Shown: one piece after another, positions 54,574 through 63,498 of the stretch
Layout: each line of letters opens with the position of its first letter
How positions within the stretch are numbered: position 1 is the stretch's first letter
Assembly: GCF_017303375.1 (NCBI RefSeq)
Contig: NZ_JAFKOH010000002.1
Coordinates: 434,001-498,000 of the forward strand
DNA: 64,000 nt
DNA from: Bacillus sp. NTK074B
GTDB lineage: Bacteria > Bacillota > Bacilli > Bacillales > Bacillaceae_B
Direction: 5' to 3'
Notes under the pieces: model-generated
Database searches by the model: none
Seen by the model: only the letters and a program-made list of their open reading frames with translations
Told to the model about the DNA's origin: nothing
Made by a program: the position numbers and the translations under genes

Positions 54574-55235
54574 TTGCCCTCTCCTCCTTTTTCACCATTT
54601 ACATATTCATCTAATCCCTTTTGCCTCAGTTCACAAGCCGGACATTCACCGCATCCCCTACCCTTTACTCCATTGTAGCATGTAAGGGTATTCTCCTGGA
54701 TATATTGAAAAGCCCCTAGATCGTCCGCCATTTCCCACGTCTCAGCTTTAGTGATCCACATAAGCGGTGTATGAATCACAAATTGGTCATCCATGGAAAG
54801 ATTGAGGGATACATTCAAGGATTTAACAAAAATATCCCTGCAGTCCGGATAGCCGCTAAAATCGGTTTCGCATACACCCGTTACGATATGCTTCGCTCCG
54901 AGCTGCTTTGCCAGAATCCCGGCAAATGACAAGAATAGCAGGTTTCTTCCCGGAACAAAGGTAGATGGCCATTTCCCTTCTGTTTGGGTGATTTCTTCAT
55001 CTGTCCTTGTCAACGCACTCGGTGCAAGTTGGTTCAATAAACTCATATCCAATATATGATGAGGGACCTGCAAATCCTCTGCAATCTCTCGTGCACAGTC
55101 CAGTTCCGCAACATGTCTCTGACCATAGTTAAATGTCACTGCTTCTACTTCTTTAAATGTTTTCTTTGCCCAAAATAAACACGTTGTACTATCTTGCCCC
55201 CCGCTGAATACCACTAACGCTTTCTCTGTGTTCAT
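54570..55235 (-). CDS. queC: 7-cyano-7-deazaguanine synthase QueC
   Basis: ATP-dependent enzyme that makes preQ0 from carboxydeazaguanine and ammonia. The 221-residue product has the PP-loop [10 protein letters not shown] (about 9-18) and the four-cysteine zinc site [16 protein letters not shown] near the C-terminus. First gene of the operon, behind GAAAGGAG and a preQ1-I riboswitch. Confidence 0.96.
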   Translation of the reverse strand: MNTEKALVVFSGGQDSTTCLFWAKKTFKEVEAVTFNYGQRHVAELDCAREIAEDLQVPHHILDMSLLNQLAPSALTRTDEEITQTEGKWPSTFVPGRNLLFLSFAGILAKQLGAKHIVTGVCETDFSGYPDCRDIFVKSLNVSLNLSMDDQFVIHTPLMWITKAETWEMADDLGAFQYIQENTLTCYNGVKGRGCGECPACELRQKGLDEYVNGEKGGEGK

Positions 55236-55330
55236 ATATGGTTCTCCTTTCTTTTTTACAGGCTATTGCCGTGAAAAGAAGAAAGAGATTCTTTTAGACC
55301 CTATAATATCGGCAGTAGAATTGCCACTAA

Positions 55331-55398
55331 CAAAAAATAACGACACCTAAGGATGCCGTTTTCCTTAGTTTTTTATAGAGGGTTGTGCTAGAACCTCT
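55331..55398 (-). promoter_or_regulatory. preQ1-I riboswitch with terminator platform
   Basis: Minus strand aptamer AGAGGTTCTAGCACAACCCT followed by CTATAAAAAACTAAGG (55398-55363) is nearly identical to the B. subtilis que aptamer. Downstream, AACGGCA/TGTCGTT (55339-55360) with U6 is a terminator; CTAAGGA/TCCTTAG is the alternative pairing. preQ1 should switch the operon off. Confidence 0.95.
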
Positions 55399-55574
55399 CG
55401 GGAATCGTCTTCTTCCCAATTCTTCTTCTATTGTCCTCCACCAATATAACGTTTTTCCACAAAAAAATCTACATTTTCGAACCAATTTTATCTTAATGCC
55501 TTCAAAGATCAGTTGCAGGATTCTTTATCACTCCTCATAATGAAAAAGGATAACAACGATTTGGAGGGTATGCC

Positions 55575-56162
55575 ATGTTTGCTGACATGTTGAATTTCAT
55601 TCAAGAAGTGGATAAATTAAAAACAATCAACCGTCGAACATATGTAAGTGATGGGAGCAGAAGAGAAAATAGTGGTGAACATTCCTGGCATGTATGTGTG
55701 ATGGCCATGACCTTATTTGAAGTGTATGAAAGAAGGGAGAAAACAGACCTTTTTACTTCCATTCAAATGCTGCTTCTACATGATATCGTGGAAATCGATG
55801 CAGGGGATACTTATGCCTTTGATGTCAGTGGCTATGAAGACAAGCGGGAAAGGGAGGTACGGGCTGCCGAGAGAATCTTTGGGATCCTGCCTGAAGATAC
55901 AAGAGACAAATACAGGTCTCTTTGGGAGGAGTTTGAAGAGGGAAAGACAAATGAGGCTCTATATGCATCAATCATTGACCATATTCAGCCCCTTCTTCTT
56001 AATGTATCGACTCAAGGAAAATCATGGTTGGAACATCATATTCATGCCCGTCAAGTACTAAACAGAAATCAATGGATTAACGACATTTCCCCACAAATTT
56101 ATTCCCAGATAAGTGAATGGGTGCGAATTGGCATTGAAAAAGGATGGCTTATAAAGGACTAA
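55575..56162 (+). CDS. HD-domain phosphohydrolase
   Basis: HD_3-type protein of 195 residues: ENSGEHSWHVCVMAM (about 34-48) supplies the first metal histidines, MLLLHDIVEIDAGDTYAFD (about 71-89) the HD pair, and KREREVRAAERIFGILP the conserved helix. Related to YfbR-like 5'-nucleotidases, but the exact substrate is unknown. ATG 55575 follows GGAGGGTATGCC. It diverges from queC with the riboswitch in between. Confidence 0.88.
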   Translation: MFADMLNFIQEVDKLKTINRRTYVSDGSRRENSGEHSWHVCVMAMTLFEVYERREKTDLFTSIQMLLLHDIVEIDAGDTYAFDVSGYEDKREREVRAAERIFGILPEDTRDKYRSLWEEFEEGKTNEALYASIIDHIQPLLLNVSTQGKSWLEHHIHARQVLNRNQWINDISPQIYSQISEWVRIGIEKGWLIKD

Positions 56163-56210
56163 AAGCATGGACAAGGGGGAGGCCATCCGGGATCCCCTTG
56201 TATGCACAGA

Positions 56211-57206
56211 TCATTTCAATCGAAGCAGTCTTCTCCGCTTTCTTCGCTTTTTTGTGCTGAACCTGAGCCACCCTATTTTCATAAAGAAACCGAACATGAT
56301 CAATGCGATAAGTCCCATGACCCCAAGAACGATGAAATATCCACTTCGTTCATCCAGTTCCGGCATATAGACAAAGTTCATACCATATAAACCTGCAATA
56401 AATGTAAGGGGCATGAAAATCGTCGTTATGACAGTCAGGGTCATCATTATATTATTCATTTTATCCGAATTGATGGAAAGGTAATTATCACGGATATCAG
56501 ATGAAAATTCACGATAAGACTCAAGCATTTCCACGAGCTTTATTAAATGGTCATACACATCATTGAAGTATAGCTGTTCTTCTTTCAATGCATTTAGTCT
56601 TCCTGAATTGCTTATTCTATACAATAGATCCCTCATTGGCACAAGGGTTCGTCTGAGCTTGGACATATCATGGCGAATATCAAATAATTCATCCATTAAA
56701 TCACTATCGGCTTCTTCGTTCGTGTTGTCCTCAATGGTATTGAGGCGATCCTCAATCTTATAGATTAGCGGGAAATATTCATCCACTAATCGGTCAACGA
56801 TTCCATGCATGATCTTAAACGGACTAAGCTGTTCCCCTTCCTCCTTCACTTCCTCCCATAAATGGTTTAATTCATTGACGTTCTGTTTATGGAAAGTGAC
56901 GATGAAGCTCGAATTCACAAACATATTCACCTCATGGGAATCATGGGTTTTAGGATTGATTCCGTGCATAAGGACAAATATATACTGTTCATAAAAATCG
57001 AGCTTTGGACGCTGACTGAAATCGTCCAAACAATCCTCGATGGCAAGGGGGTGAAATCTGAAATATAATTTAAGTAACCGGATATCTTTGCTGGTAGGCT
57101 CTGAAAAGTCCACCCAGTACCATTTCACATCTTTTTCTTTAATTCTGGATAAGGGTACATCACATTGAATGTCCCCATTTTCCTTTATTATACTCGTTCG
57201 AATCAT
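56211..57206 (-). CDS. corA: CorA-family magnesium/cobalt transporter
   Basis: Pentameric cation channel of 331 residues: a large cytoplasmic N-terminal domain, then two membrane helices at the C-terminus, with the selectivity motif YGMN in IAGLYGMNFVYMPEL. I start at ATG 57206, which follows AGGGAGAG, rather than ATG 57263 that lacks a site and would add a 19-residue basic extension. A very basic C-terminal tail (KKRRKRRRL) is typical. Mg uptake is probable; the family also carries Co and Ni. Confidence 0.93.
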   Translation of the reverse strand: MIRTSIIKENGDIQCDVPLSRIKEKDVKWYWVDFSEPTSKDIRLLKLYFRFHPLAIEDCLDDFSQRPKLDFYEQYIFVLMHGINPKTHDSHEVNMFVNSSFIVTFHKQNVNELNHLWEEVKEEGEQLSPFKIMHGIVDRLVDEYFPLIYKIEDRLNTIEDNTNEEADSDLMDELFDIRHDMSKLRRTLVPMRDLLYRISNSGRLNALKEEQLYFNDVYDHLIKLVEMLESYREFSSDIRDNYLSINSDKMNNIMMTLTVITTIFMPLTFIAGLYGMNFVYMPELDERSGYFIVLGVMGLIALIMFGFFMKIGWLRFSTKKRRKRRRLLRLK

Positions 57207-57337
57207 ATGGCTCTCCCTAACTGACTTTTTTCGTTTTATAACCTTTCCCTTTTTCTCTGCCATTCAAACAAAAGCACTACGTAAAAACTCAAATTAATGT
57301 TAGAATATGATTCAAATTGTTAAAGAAGGTGTACATA

Positions 57338-58489
57338 TTGGAACAGCTTATTAACCCATTGGTCAGGGACATTCAAATTTCAGGAATACGAAGATTTTTC
57401 AACATGGTTGAGGGTATCGACGACATGATTTCACTAACCATCGGTCAACCCGATTTCCCCACCCCCCAGCATATTAAAGATGCCGGAAAAAAAGCGATAG
57501 ATAATAATTTCACAACGTACACCCACAATGCAGGATTCCTTGAATTGCGTGAAGCTGCTGCTTCCTTCGTCAATGAAAAATACAATATACATTATGACCC
57601 GAGATCCGAAGTCATAGTCACAAATGGGGCCTCCCAGGGAATCGATGTGATTCTTCGTACGATTCTTTGCCAAGGAGATGATTGTCTTCTTCCAGGACCT
57701 GTTTATCCAGGATATGAACCCATTATTAAACTTTGCGGGGCAAATCCGGTCCATGTTGATATTACTCAAAATGAATTTAAATTAGATGCCTCTCTTATTG
57801 AAAAGAGCTTGACCCCATCAACCAAATGCATCATCATTCCTTACCCTTCCAACCCAACGGGGGTGAGCTTATCAAAGGAAGAATTGAAAGAGATTGCCGA
57901 TTTACTTAGAAACCGGAAAATCTTTGTGTTGGCTGATGAAATCTACAGTGAACTTACCTTTGACGGTGTACATCATTCCCTTGCTGAATATTTAAGAGAG
58001 CAAACAATTGTCATAAACGGTTTATCAAAATCACATAGTATGACCGGGTGGCGGATCGGTCTTATTTTTGCTCCAGAAGCCATTTCCAGACATCTCCTGA
58101 AGGTTCACCAATATAATGTGTCCTGTGCTTCTTCCATATCGCAAAAAGCAGCGTATGAAGCTTTGACCATAGGGAAGAATGATGCGAAGGAAATGAAGGT
58201 TGAATATTGGAAGCGGAGGGACTATGTATATGAGCGATTAGTTCAAATGGGCTTTGAAGGTGTAGTCCGGCCACACGGAGCCTTTTACTTTTTCGTGAAA
58301 ATCCCAGATGCACTACGTTTGAGCTCTTTTGATTTCTCCCTTGCCCTCGCCAGGGAGAAAAAAGTCGCCGTCGTACCCGGAGATGCCTTCTCAAATCTCG
58401 GTGAAGGATACTTCCGTCTTTCTTACGCCTGTTCCATGGATCAACTGACAGAAGGACTCAACCGACTTCAGGACTTCATCCAAAAATAA
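57338..58489 (+). CDS. patA: N-acetyl-LL-diaminopimelate aminotransferase (class I PLP)
   Basis: Fold-type I aminotransferase of 383 residues. PLP lysine K231 in LSKSHSMTGWR, aspartate D200 in VLADEIYSEL, and PYPSNPTG (168-175) place it in class I. By order next to cheV/ykyB it is B. subtilis PatA, which transaminates N-acetyl-2-amino-6-oxopimelate between DapH and DapL. I choose TTG 57338, seven bases after AAAGAAGGTG, over an upstream TTG. It completes the acetyl pathway encoded at 38.6-40.5 kb. Confidence 0.9.
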   Translation: MEQLINPLVRDIQISGIRRFFNMVEGIDDMISLTIGQPDFPTPQHIKDAGKKAIDNNFTTYTHNAGFLELREAAASFVNEKYNIHYDPRSEVIVTNGASQGIDVILRTILCQGDDCLLPGPVYPGYEPIIKLCGANPVHVDITQNEFKLDASLIEKSLTPSTKCIIIPYPSNPTGVSLSKEELKEIADLLRNRKIFVLADEIYSELTFDGVHHSLAEYLREQTIVINGLSKSHSMTGWRIGLIFAPEAISRHLLKVHQYNVSCASSISQKAAYEALTIGKNDAKEMKVEYWKRRDYVYERLVQMGFEGVVRPHGAFYFFVKIPDALRLSSFDFSLALAREKKVAVVPGDAFSNLGEGYFRLSYACSMDQLTEGLNRLQDFIQK

Positions 58490-58701
58490 GAGGGACGGAC
58501 CTTTTCAAGGTCCGTCCCTCTCCTTAAATTACCTTTTATATTCACCATTATTTTTTCGGGCTTTTTCTTTTTTTCCTTTATCACTGTGGATTTTATTTGT
58601 TGAAGCACTGCACTCATTTGCAAATTCTGAATTGAGCTTTGAAGGATGGAATCCTTTTTCATTTTTTGTGGTGGATCACTCTTTTTTGTTCTCTTCGCCA
58701 T
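58468..58701 (-). CDS. Small lysine-rich protein, unrecognised
   Basis: A 77-residue frame, strongly basic (KRTKKSDPPQKMKKDS at the start, VIKEKKKKPEKIM in the middle). ATG 58701 follows AAGGGGTGGATGAACG. The last 20 codons run through the patA terminator hairpin, unusual for a real gene; a shift near 58527 would end it earlier. It may be a genuine small DNA- or RNA-binding protein or partly chance. Confidence 0.42.
   Translation of the reverse strand: MAKRTKKSDPPQKMKKDSILQSSIQNLQMSAVLQQIKSTVIKEKKKKPEKIMVNIKGNLRRGTDLEKVRPSYFWMKS
58490..58520. terminator. Terminator after patA
   Basis: 14-bp perfect stem GAGGGACGGACCTT with loop TTC. Confidence 0.9.
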
Positions 58702-58809
58702 CGTTCATCCACCCCTTCTGTTGTAGTGCTGATTATCGTAAGAATCAGCATATGTTATTATTCATCGCAGGATTTGTCCTATTCTATTAACGATGATAAA
58801 ACAAAAAAA

Positions 58810-58837
58810 GAACCAGCTCATAAAATTGAACTGGTTC
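58810..58837 (-). terminator. Minus-strand terminator without an adjacent gene
   Basis: GAACCAG / CTGGTTC followed by T7 on the minus strand; perhaps a second stop for the ptsHI transcript. The region 58840-59010 holds no gene I can support. Confidence 0.6.
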
Positions 58838-59019
58838 AAAAAAAAAGGAAAAGGGGGTGTTAGTGAGAAATTAATCTCCAATTTCATGCTTAGTTATAGA
58901 ATACCCGCTTTTACAACTGGTAAACCTTCCTTTGATCTTTTTTTTGAATTTTTTAAGATAATTACTTTATACCCTCAAGCACAGTATTTATAAAAAAGTT
59001 ATTTTAGTAAAACACTTTA

Positions 59020-59044
59020 AAAAAGCGCTTTCATAAAGTATAAT
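59020..59044 (+). promoter_or_regulatory. Promoter with cre-like box for the 26-codon gene
   Basis: TATAAT (59039-59044) with a weak -35; between them AAAAAGCGCTTTCA matches the cre core WAARCGYTWNCW fully, only the leading TG differing. CcpA repression would be expected. Confidence 0.45.
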
Positions 59045-59077
59045 AAACAAGTGAATTCTTCGAAATGAGGTGCTGTC

Positions 59078-59158
59078 ATGTATAGAAAGGAACAGTATGT
59101 CTTCAAGGACGACCATATACATAGAACCGTTATCAGAAATTGGGGGGAACCCTTTTAA
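59078..59158 (+). CDS. 26-residue peptide gene under a cre-like site
   Basis: ATG 59078 with TGAGGTG eight bases upstream opens MYRKEQYVFKDDHIHRTVIR and ends NWGEPF, stop. Charged, aromatic-rich, no hydrophobic segment. It has its own promoter with a cre-like box and sits between patA and ptsI on the opposite strand to ptsHI. No known family. Confidence 0.5.
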   Translation: MYRKEQYVFKDDHIHRTVIRNWGEPF

Positions 59159-59188
59159 AAAGAATTATATCCCTTAAAAATAAAAAAA

Positions 59189-59219
59189 GGATTGAAAGAA
59201 CGATACGTTCCTTCAATCC
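59189..59219 (-). terminator. Terminator of ptsHI
   Basis: Minus strand GGATTGAA-GAACG / CGTTC-TTCAATCC followed by T7. Confidence 0.85.
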
Positions 59220-59318
59220 ACTAAAAAGGGGGAAATGAGAATAAAAGGCCCAAAGGGTGTGCCTCATCCTTATTCTTCAAAGATATAATACCCTTATTTC
59301 CACCTTTTAAACCTTTAT

Positions 59319-61040
59319 TTACTCCATTGATGTCGCTTTTTTCACTAAAGAAATAACCGCATCATTGGTGTCTAATTGCAGTGCTTGTTCTGCGAGTTCT
59401 TTCATTTCAGCAGTGTTTAGCTGTTTGATTTGAGAACGGGCACGCAAAATGGAAGTGGCACTCATTGAGAACTCATCCAATCCTAATCCCAGAAGGATCG
59501 GTACAGCAATCTCATCTCCAGCCATTTCTCCGCACATACCGGCCCATTTCCCTTCTTTATGAGCCGCGTCAATCACCATTTTCACAAGGCGTAAAATGGC
59601 AGAATTGTACGGTTGATATAAGTAGGAAACGCGTTCGTTCATGCGGTCTGCAGCCATTGTGTACTGAATCAGATCATTTGTCCCAATCGAGAAGAAATCA
59701 ACTTCTTTGGCAAATACATCTGCCAAGACAGCAGTCGATGGGATTTCTACCATGATCCCCACTTCAATATGTTCAGCTACGTTTGTCCCATTTTCAAGTA
59801 GAGCTTTTTTCTCTTCTTCAAGGATGGCTTTCGCTTCTCTGAACTCTTGAAGGTTTGAAATCATCGGGAACATGATTTTCAGGTTTCCAAACGGACTTGC
59901 CTTTAAAAGCGCTCTAAGCTGAGTACGGAAAATATCCTGCTCATCCAAACATAGACGGATTGCACGATACCCCAGGAACGGATTCATTTCTTTAGGCAGA
60001 TTCAAGTAAGGAAGTTCCTTATCTCCACCTATATCAAGAGTACGAACCACAACAGGTTTCCCTTCCATACCCTCTAATACAGCCTTATAAGCCTCATATT
60101 GTTCGTCTTCAGAAGGTAATTCGTCACGACCCATGTATAGGAATTCTGTACGATACAGACCTACACCTTCTCCGCCGTGATTTTTAACCCCTTCAAGATC
60201 TTTTGGTGTCCCGATGTTAGCAGCAAGTTCAACATGCTCTCCATCCTTGGATACCGTTGGCTCGTTTACAAGCTTCGCCCATTCAGCCTTTTGTTCTTCA
60301 TAACGGGCGTGCTCTTTCTTATACGCTTCAATGACTTCCGGAGTCGGATTAATATGTACTTCTCCATTTAATCCGTCTACGATGATCATGTCACCATTTT
60401 CAACAGAGGAAGTAATGGATTTTGTTCCCACTACAGCTGGAATCTCCATTGAACGGGCCATAATGGCCGAGTGAGAAGTTCTTCCACCGATATCTGTTGT
60501 GAATCCTTTTACAAATTCACGGTTCAGCTGCGCCGTGTCAGAAGGTGTCAAATCCTCTGCAATTACAATGACCTCTTCTGTCACCATGCTTGGGTTCGCG
60601 ATTTGCACACCCAGCAAGTGTGAAAGAACACGTTTTGTCACGTCGCGAATATCAGCCGCACGTTCTTTCATGTATTCATTGTCCATGGATTCAAACATGG
60701 AAACGAACATATCCGCGGTTTCTTTAAGAGCGTATTCAGCGTTTACATTTTCTGATTTGATTTTGTCTTCAATAGGTGTCAATAATTCTGGATCGCTTAA
60801 GACAAGAAGGTGCGCTTCGAAGATTTGGGCTTTATCCTCACCTAAATCAACTCTTGCTTTATCACGAATCGCTTCAAGCTCTGATTTTGACGTGGCAATG
60901 GCTTCCAGGAAGCGTGTTACTTCCTCTTCAGCATTGTCTACGCTTTTCTTTTCAAAGCTTAAGTCAGGTTCAACTAAACGGTACGCTTTCGCGATGGCAA
61001 TGCCATTCGATGCCGCAATTCCTTTTAAAAGACTTGACAT
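59319..61040 (-). CDS. ptsI: PTS enzyme I
   Basis: Phosphoenolpyruvate-protein phosphotransferase that starts the sugar PTS by autophosphorylation from PEP and passes the phosphate to HPr. The 573-residue product has the phospho-histidine in [18 protein letters not shown] (about H190) and the PEP-binding C-terminal domain with [25 protein letters not shown] and MCGEMAGDE (catalytic cysteine). The ATG overlaps the ptsH stop. PEP use here links with PEP/pyruvate metabolism by PDH and PycA. Confidence 0.98.
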   Translation of the reverse strand: MSSLLKGIAASNGIAIAKAYRLVEPDLSFEKKSVDNAEEEVTRFLEAIATSKSELEAIRDKARVDLGEDKAQIFEAHLLVLSDPELLTPIEDKIKSENVNAEYALKETADMFVSMFESMDNEYMKERAADIRDVTKRVLSHLLGVQIANPSMVTEEVIVIAEDLTPSDTAQLNREFVKGFTTDIGGRTSHSAIMARSMEIPAVVGTKSITSSVENGDMIIVDGLNGEVHINPTPEVIEAYKKEHARYEEQKAEWAKLVNEPTVSKDGEHVELAANIGTPKDLEGVKNHGGEGVGLYRTEFLYMGRDELPSEDEQYEAYKAVLEGMEGKPVVVRTLDIGGDKELPYLNLPKEMNPFLGYRAIRLCLDEQDIFRTQLRALLKASPFGNLKIMFPMISNLQEFREAKAILEEEKKALLENGTNVAEHIEVGIMVEIPSTAVLADVFAKEVDFFSIGTNDLIQYTMAADRMNERVSYLYQPYNSAILRLVKMVIDAAHKEGKWAGMCGEMAGDEIAVPILLGLGLDEFSMSATSILRARSQIKQLNTAEMKELAEQALQLDTNDAVISLVKKATSME

Positions 61041-61306
61041 TACTCAGCTAAACCTTCTTTGTTCAATGTTTCTTGCAGGCTGTTTAAAGCCTCTTCTTCG
61101 TCACTACCTTCAGTAATGATTGTAATTTCTGCACCTTTACCAACACCTAAAGACATAACACCCATGATTGATTTTAAGTTTACTTTCTTTTCTTTGTATT
61201 CTAGATGTACATCGCTGTCGAATTTGCTTGCCGTTTGAACTAGAAGCGTTGCCGGACGAGCATGAATTCCTGTTTCAGCTGTAACTGTAAATGTTTTTTG
61301 TGCCAT
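61040..61306 (-). CDS. ptsH: HPr phosphocarrier protein
   Basis: Carries phosphate from EI to sugar-specific EII; when phosphorylated on serine it is the CcpA co-repressor. The 88-residue product shows H15 in GIHARPA and the regulatory S46 in KSIMGVMSL. In B. subtilis its Ser46 form (HPrK) controls catabolite repression of genes with cre boxes like those noted here. ATG 61306 follows AAGGAGTCGATTCAC. The ptsG gene usually upstream is not present. Confidence 0.98.
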   Translation of the reverse strand: MAQKTFTVTAETGIHARPATLLVQTASKFDSDVHLEYKEKKVNLKSIMGVMSLGVGKGAEITIITEGSDEEEALNSLQETLNKEGLAE

Positions 61307-61349
61307 GTGAATCGACTCCTTAATTTATCTTGTTTTTGGTTGCTTCATA

Positions 61350-61378
61350 AAAGTAATGGATTATGAAGAAAACGTCAA
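61350..61378 (-). promoter_or_regulatory. Candidate promoter of ptsHI
   Basis: Minus strand TTGACG (61373-61378), 17-base spacer, TACTTT (61350-61355). The rest of 61390-61620 holds only a near-palindrome GTTCCAAATGGAAC. Confidence 0.5.
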
Positions 61379-61530
61379 CTATTTCTAGTGATTAATCCAT
61401 TTTTCCTATAAAGCTGTTCAATAAAAAAGAATAGCATGCCATGAAGAGATACACAATTGTAAAGCTTGTTTTTTTTAGTATTTCATAAATTTGCCACTGT
61501 TATGAACCTATTTATGTAAAAAATTGATGA

Positions 61531-61549
61531 TGTTCCAAATGGAACCATG
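61531..61549. promoter_or_regulatory. Imperfect palindrome, possible operator
   Basis: ATGTTCCAAATGGAACCAT, a 19-base near-palindrome between ptsH and the 61627 gene. Confidence 0.3.
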
Positions 61550-61626
61550 AAAAAAACCAACCCTTTTAGAATCCATTTTAATTAGTGATGGAGTCCTTAG
61601 TATGAGTCAGTTTCTACATTGACATA

Positions 61627-61887
61627 CTATTCTTTTGTTATCGGGTCCCTTTTTATCTTCACGAGATTGTAGCCGATCTTAGCTTTGATGACAGTTCCTT
61701 TCAAAGTCGTCTCGTGATCCTCTGAGGTGTTTGTGTAGACATTCACCAGGTCACAGATACATCGTGAAAACAATTCTGAGAGCTGCTTTAATTCCTGAAC
61801 GTTCCTTTCTTCGTCCTTCATCAATTCTTCCATAACATCCAATGCCAGGCTTTTTACGCGAAGAGCCTGCTCTGTCTCATATTTCAT
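61627..61887 (-). CDS. Small helical protein, unrecognised
   Basis: An 86-residue soluble protein, mostly helical (RVKSLALDVMEELMKDEERNV, QELKQLSELFSRCICDLVNVY) ending in a short beta segment GTVIKAKIGYNLVKIKR. ATG 61887 follows AAGGGGAGAG. No family recognised. It stands alone between ptsH and the DUF58 group. Confidence 0.7.
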   Translation of the reverse strand: MKYETEQALRVKSLALDVMEELMKDEERNVQELKQLSELFSRCICDLVNVYTNTSEDHETTLKGTVIKAKIGYNLVKIKRDPITKE

Positions 61888-62001
61888 ATAGAACTCTCCC
61901 CTTACTATTATTCTTCCTCTAGCATATGCCCTGGAAAATAGATTAGAACGGAAATGCTATGTAATACGAGCCTAAATATTTAACACTGCGCCCTTGGTGA
62001 A

Positions 62002-62150
62002 TCATCGCTTATATCCTAATAGGATAAAAAGAACCACCGTTAACGCTACACTCCCCACAATGCCTAACAAAATGGCTATTTGATATTCAATGGCAACGGG
62101 AGCTAATTCGTGATAGGATCTGACCGGTCATCTCGTAAATGGAATAACAT
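62002..62150 (-). pseudogene. Small single-helix membrane protein gene with a one-base deletion
   Basis: A perfect AGGAGGAA seven bases before ATG 62150 starts MLFHLRDDRSD; the frame stops after 15 codons. One base out of frame, from about 62115 on, runs SYHELAPVAIEYQIAILLGI and VGSVALTVVLFILLGYKR to a stop at 62002, a complete membrane helix. Length 149, one short of a multiple of three, fits one lost base. Confidence 0.6.
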
Positions 62151-62232
62151 AGAAGGTTCCTCCTCATATTGGAATAAAAATTCAAATAGCTGATGACAGG
62201 CCAGTCGCACCTGTATACACCAGCTTCTCCTA

Positions 62233-63498
62233 TTAATCTTCCTTATCTGTCAATTCGTTGATATAAATGTCTATTAGATCCGTAAATTTTTCGACTTCAT
62301 CATCATCAGGTGCAAGTTGTCCATATCTTACACGTTCATACACTGTGAAGAATTGTTCTGTTCCACGAAGGCTAATTCTGTTGAACCACGATTGAACATT
62401 CTCATTCGGGTGTCTTCCTGCCCCATTCATAAGGGCTTCTTTTTCAAGTTTTTCCATTGATAACCTAATAACATCTCTTGCTTTTGAATAAGAAATAGGT
62501 TGTTTATTGCTTTCTTCAAGTGGAGTAATGATGTTTTGAGTCGTCATGGTGTAAGAATTTCTTTCTCCATCAGGAATATGAAGGGATTTCTTTCGTTTCT
62601 TAATCAAATAAATGACCACAAACAAGACTAATAGGACTAGCAGAGCCTCGTCCAACCAGGAAAATGATATTCCCTGGCTTAGCTCGTACGTTTGAGTCTC
62701 ATCGATATTCTGCTTTTCAAGTTCATTTCCTGTACTCTTTTCAGCATCACTCGAAAACATGTTCATGATTAAGTCTCTTAATTTTAATAGTTGATCATAA
62801 ATCGGGTTCACCAGGAGGGAGAATACCAAAAATACTTTTTCGGCTCCCCAATAGATCCCTCTACTTGCCAATGAGCTGAACATTGCCAGTGCAGCACCTG
62901 CTACTATTACTAAAAACCACAGTCCCACTGGTTTGAAGAGCATTTTCCCCTGGCCTTGGCCTGATTTCACATCACTGAGCATCCTTTGAATTGGGGTGAG
63001 AGTGATGATGATCGAAAATAAGATAAACAGCAGTCCGTAAATGATATAAGCATTTCCCATATCCCTCATCGAACCTGTCAACAGTGAACTCGAAGCTATA
63101 CATAAAAAGATAAGGATAGATCCACTGTCCACTTCAATGGAGGCATCTTTATTCTGCAGATAGGTCGTGGTTCTCCAATGTAGAAAAAACAGTGCACACA
63201 CCATCACCCACCATGAAGCTGAGAAGAAGTAGATACTCAACCCTAGAGAGATAAGTAAAGCCCCTAACAATAGGTGGTATATGGTTTGATTCATCTTGCT
63301 TAGTGCGACGGAGACCATTATGATCACGTATGTCATGACAAAAGCCGGGACGTAGCTGCTTACTATCACTTCTTTCTGAAAGATATATGTGATGGCCAGC
63401 AAGGAAAATAACACATCTATTCCCACTAACAGCCCCAATTTAATCAGGAGCATTTGTTTATGTTTGGTCAGGAAGGTACTTTCAGCGAACGATTCCAT
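62233..63498 (-). CDS. Transglutaminase-associated membrane protein (DUF4129-like)
   Basis: Membrane protein of 421 residues with about seven helices in the first 260 residues, then a soluble tail with HPNENVQSWFNRISLRGTEQFFTVYERVRYGQ, the pattern of the DUF4129 domain usually fused to or paired with transglutaminase-like TgpA and DUF58 proteins. The start ATG overlaps the preceding DUF58 gene's end by 31 bases, so it is translationally coupled. Possibly acts in cell-surface protein processing; function unknown. AAGGAG sits about 11 bases upstream. Confidence 0.78.
   Translation of the reverse strand: MESFAESTFLTKHKQMLLIKLGLLVGIDVLFSLLAITYIFQKEVIVSSYVPAFVMTYVIIMVSVALSKMNQTIYHLLLGALLISLGLSIYFFSASWWVMVCALFFLHWRTTTYLQNKDASIEVDSGSILIFLCIASSSLLTGSMRDMGNAYIIYGLLFILFSIIITLTPIQRMLSDVKSGQGQGKMLFKPVGLWFLVIVAGAALAMFSSLASRGIYWGAEKVFLVFSLLVNPIYDQLLKLRDLIMNMFSSDAEKSTGNELEKQNIDETQTYELSQGISFSWLDEALLVLLVLFVVIYLIKKRKKSLHIPDGERNSYTMTTQNIITPLEESNKQPISYSKARDVIRLSMEKLEKEALMNGAGRHPNENVQSWFNRISLRGTEQFFTVYERVRYGQLAPDDDEVEKFTDLIDIYINELTDKED

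Noticed and set aside
58793-58993. Basic 66-codon plus-strand frame
   Set aside because: Passes through a minus-strand terminator and poly-A, with no RBS.
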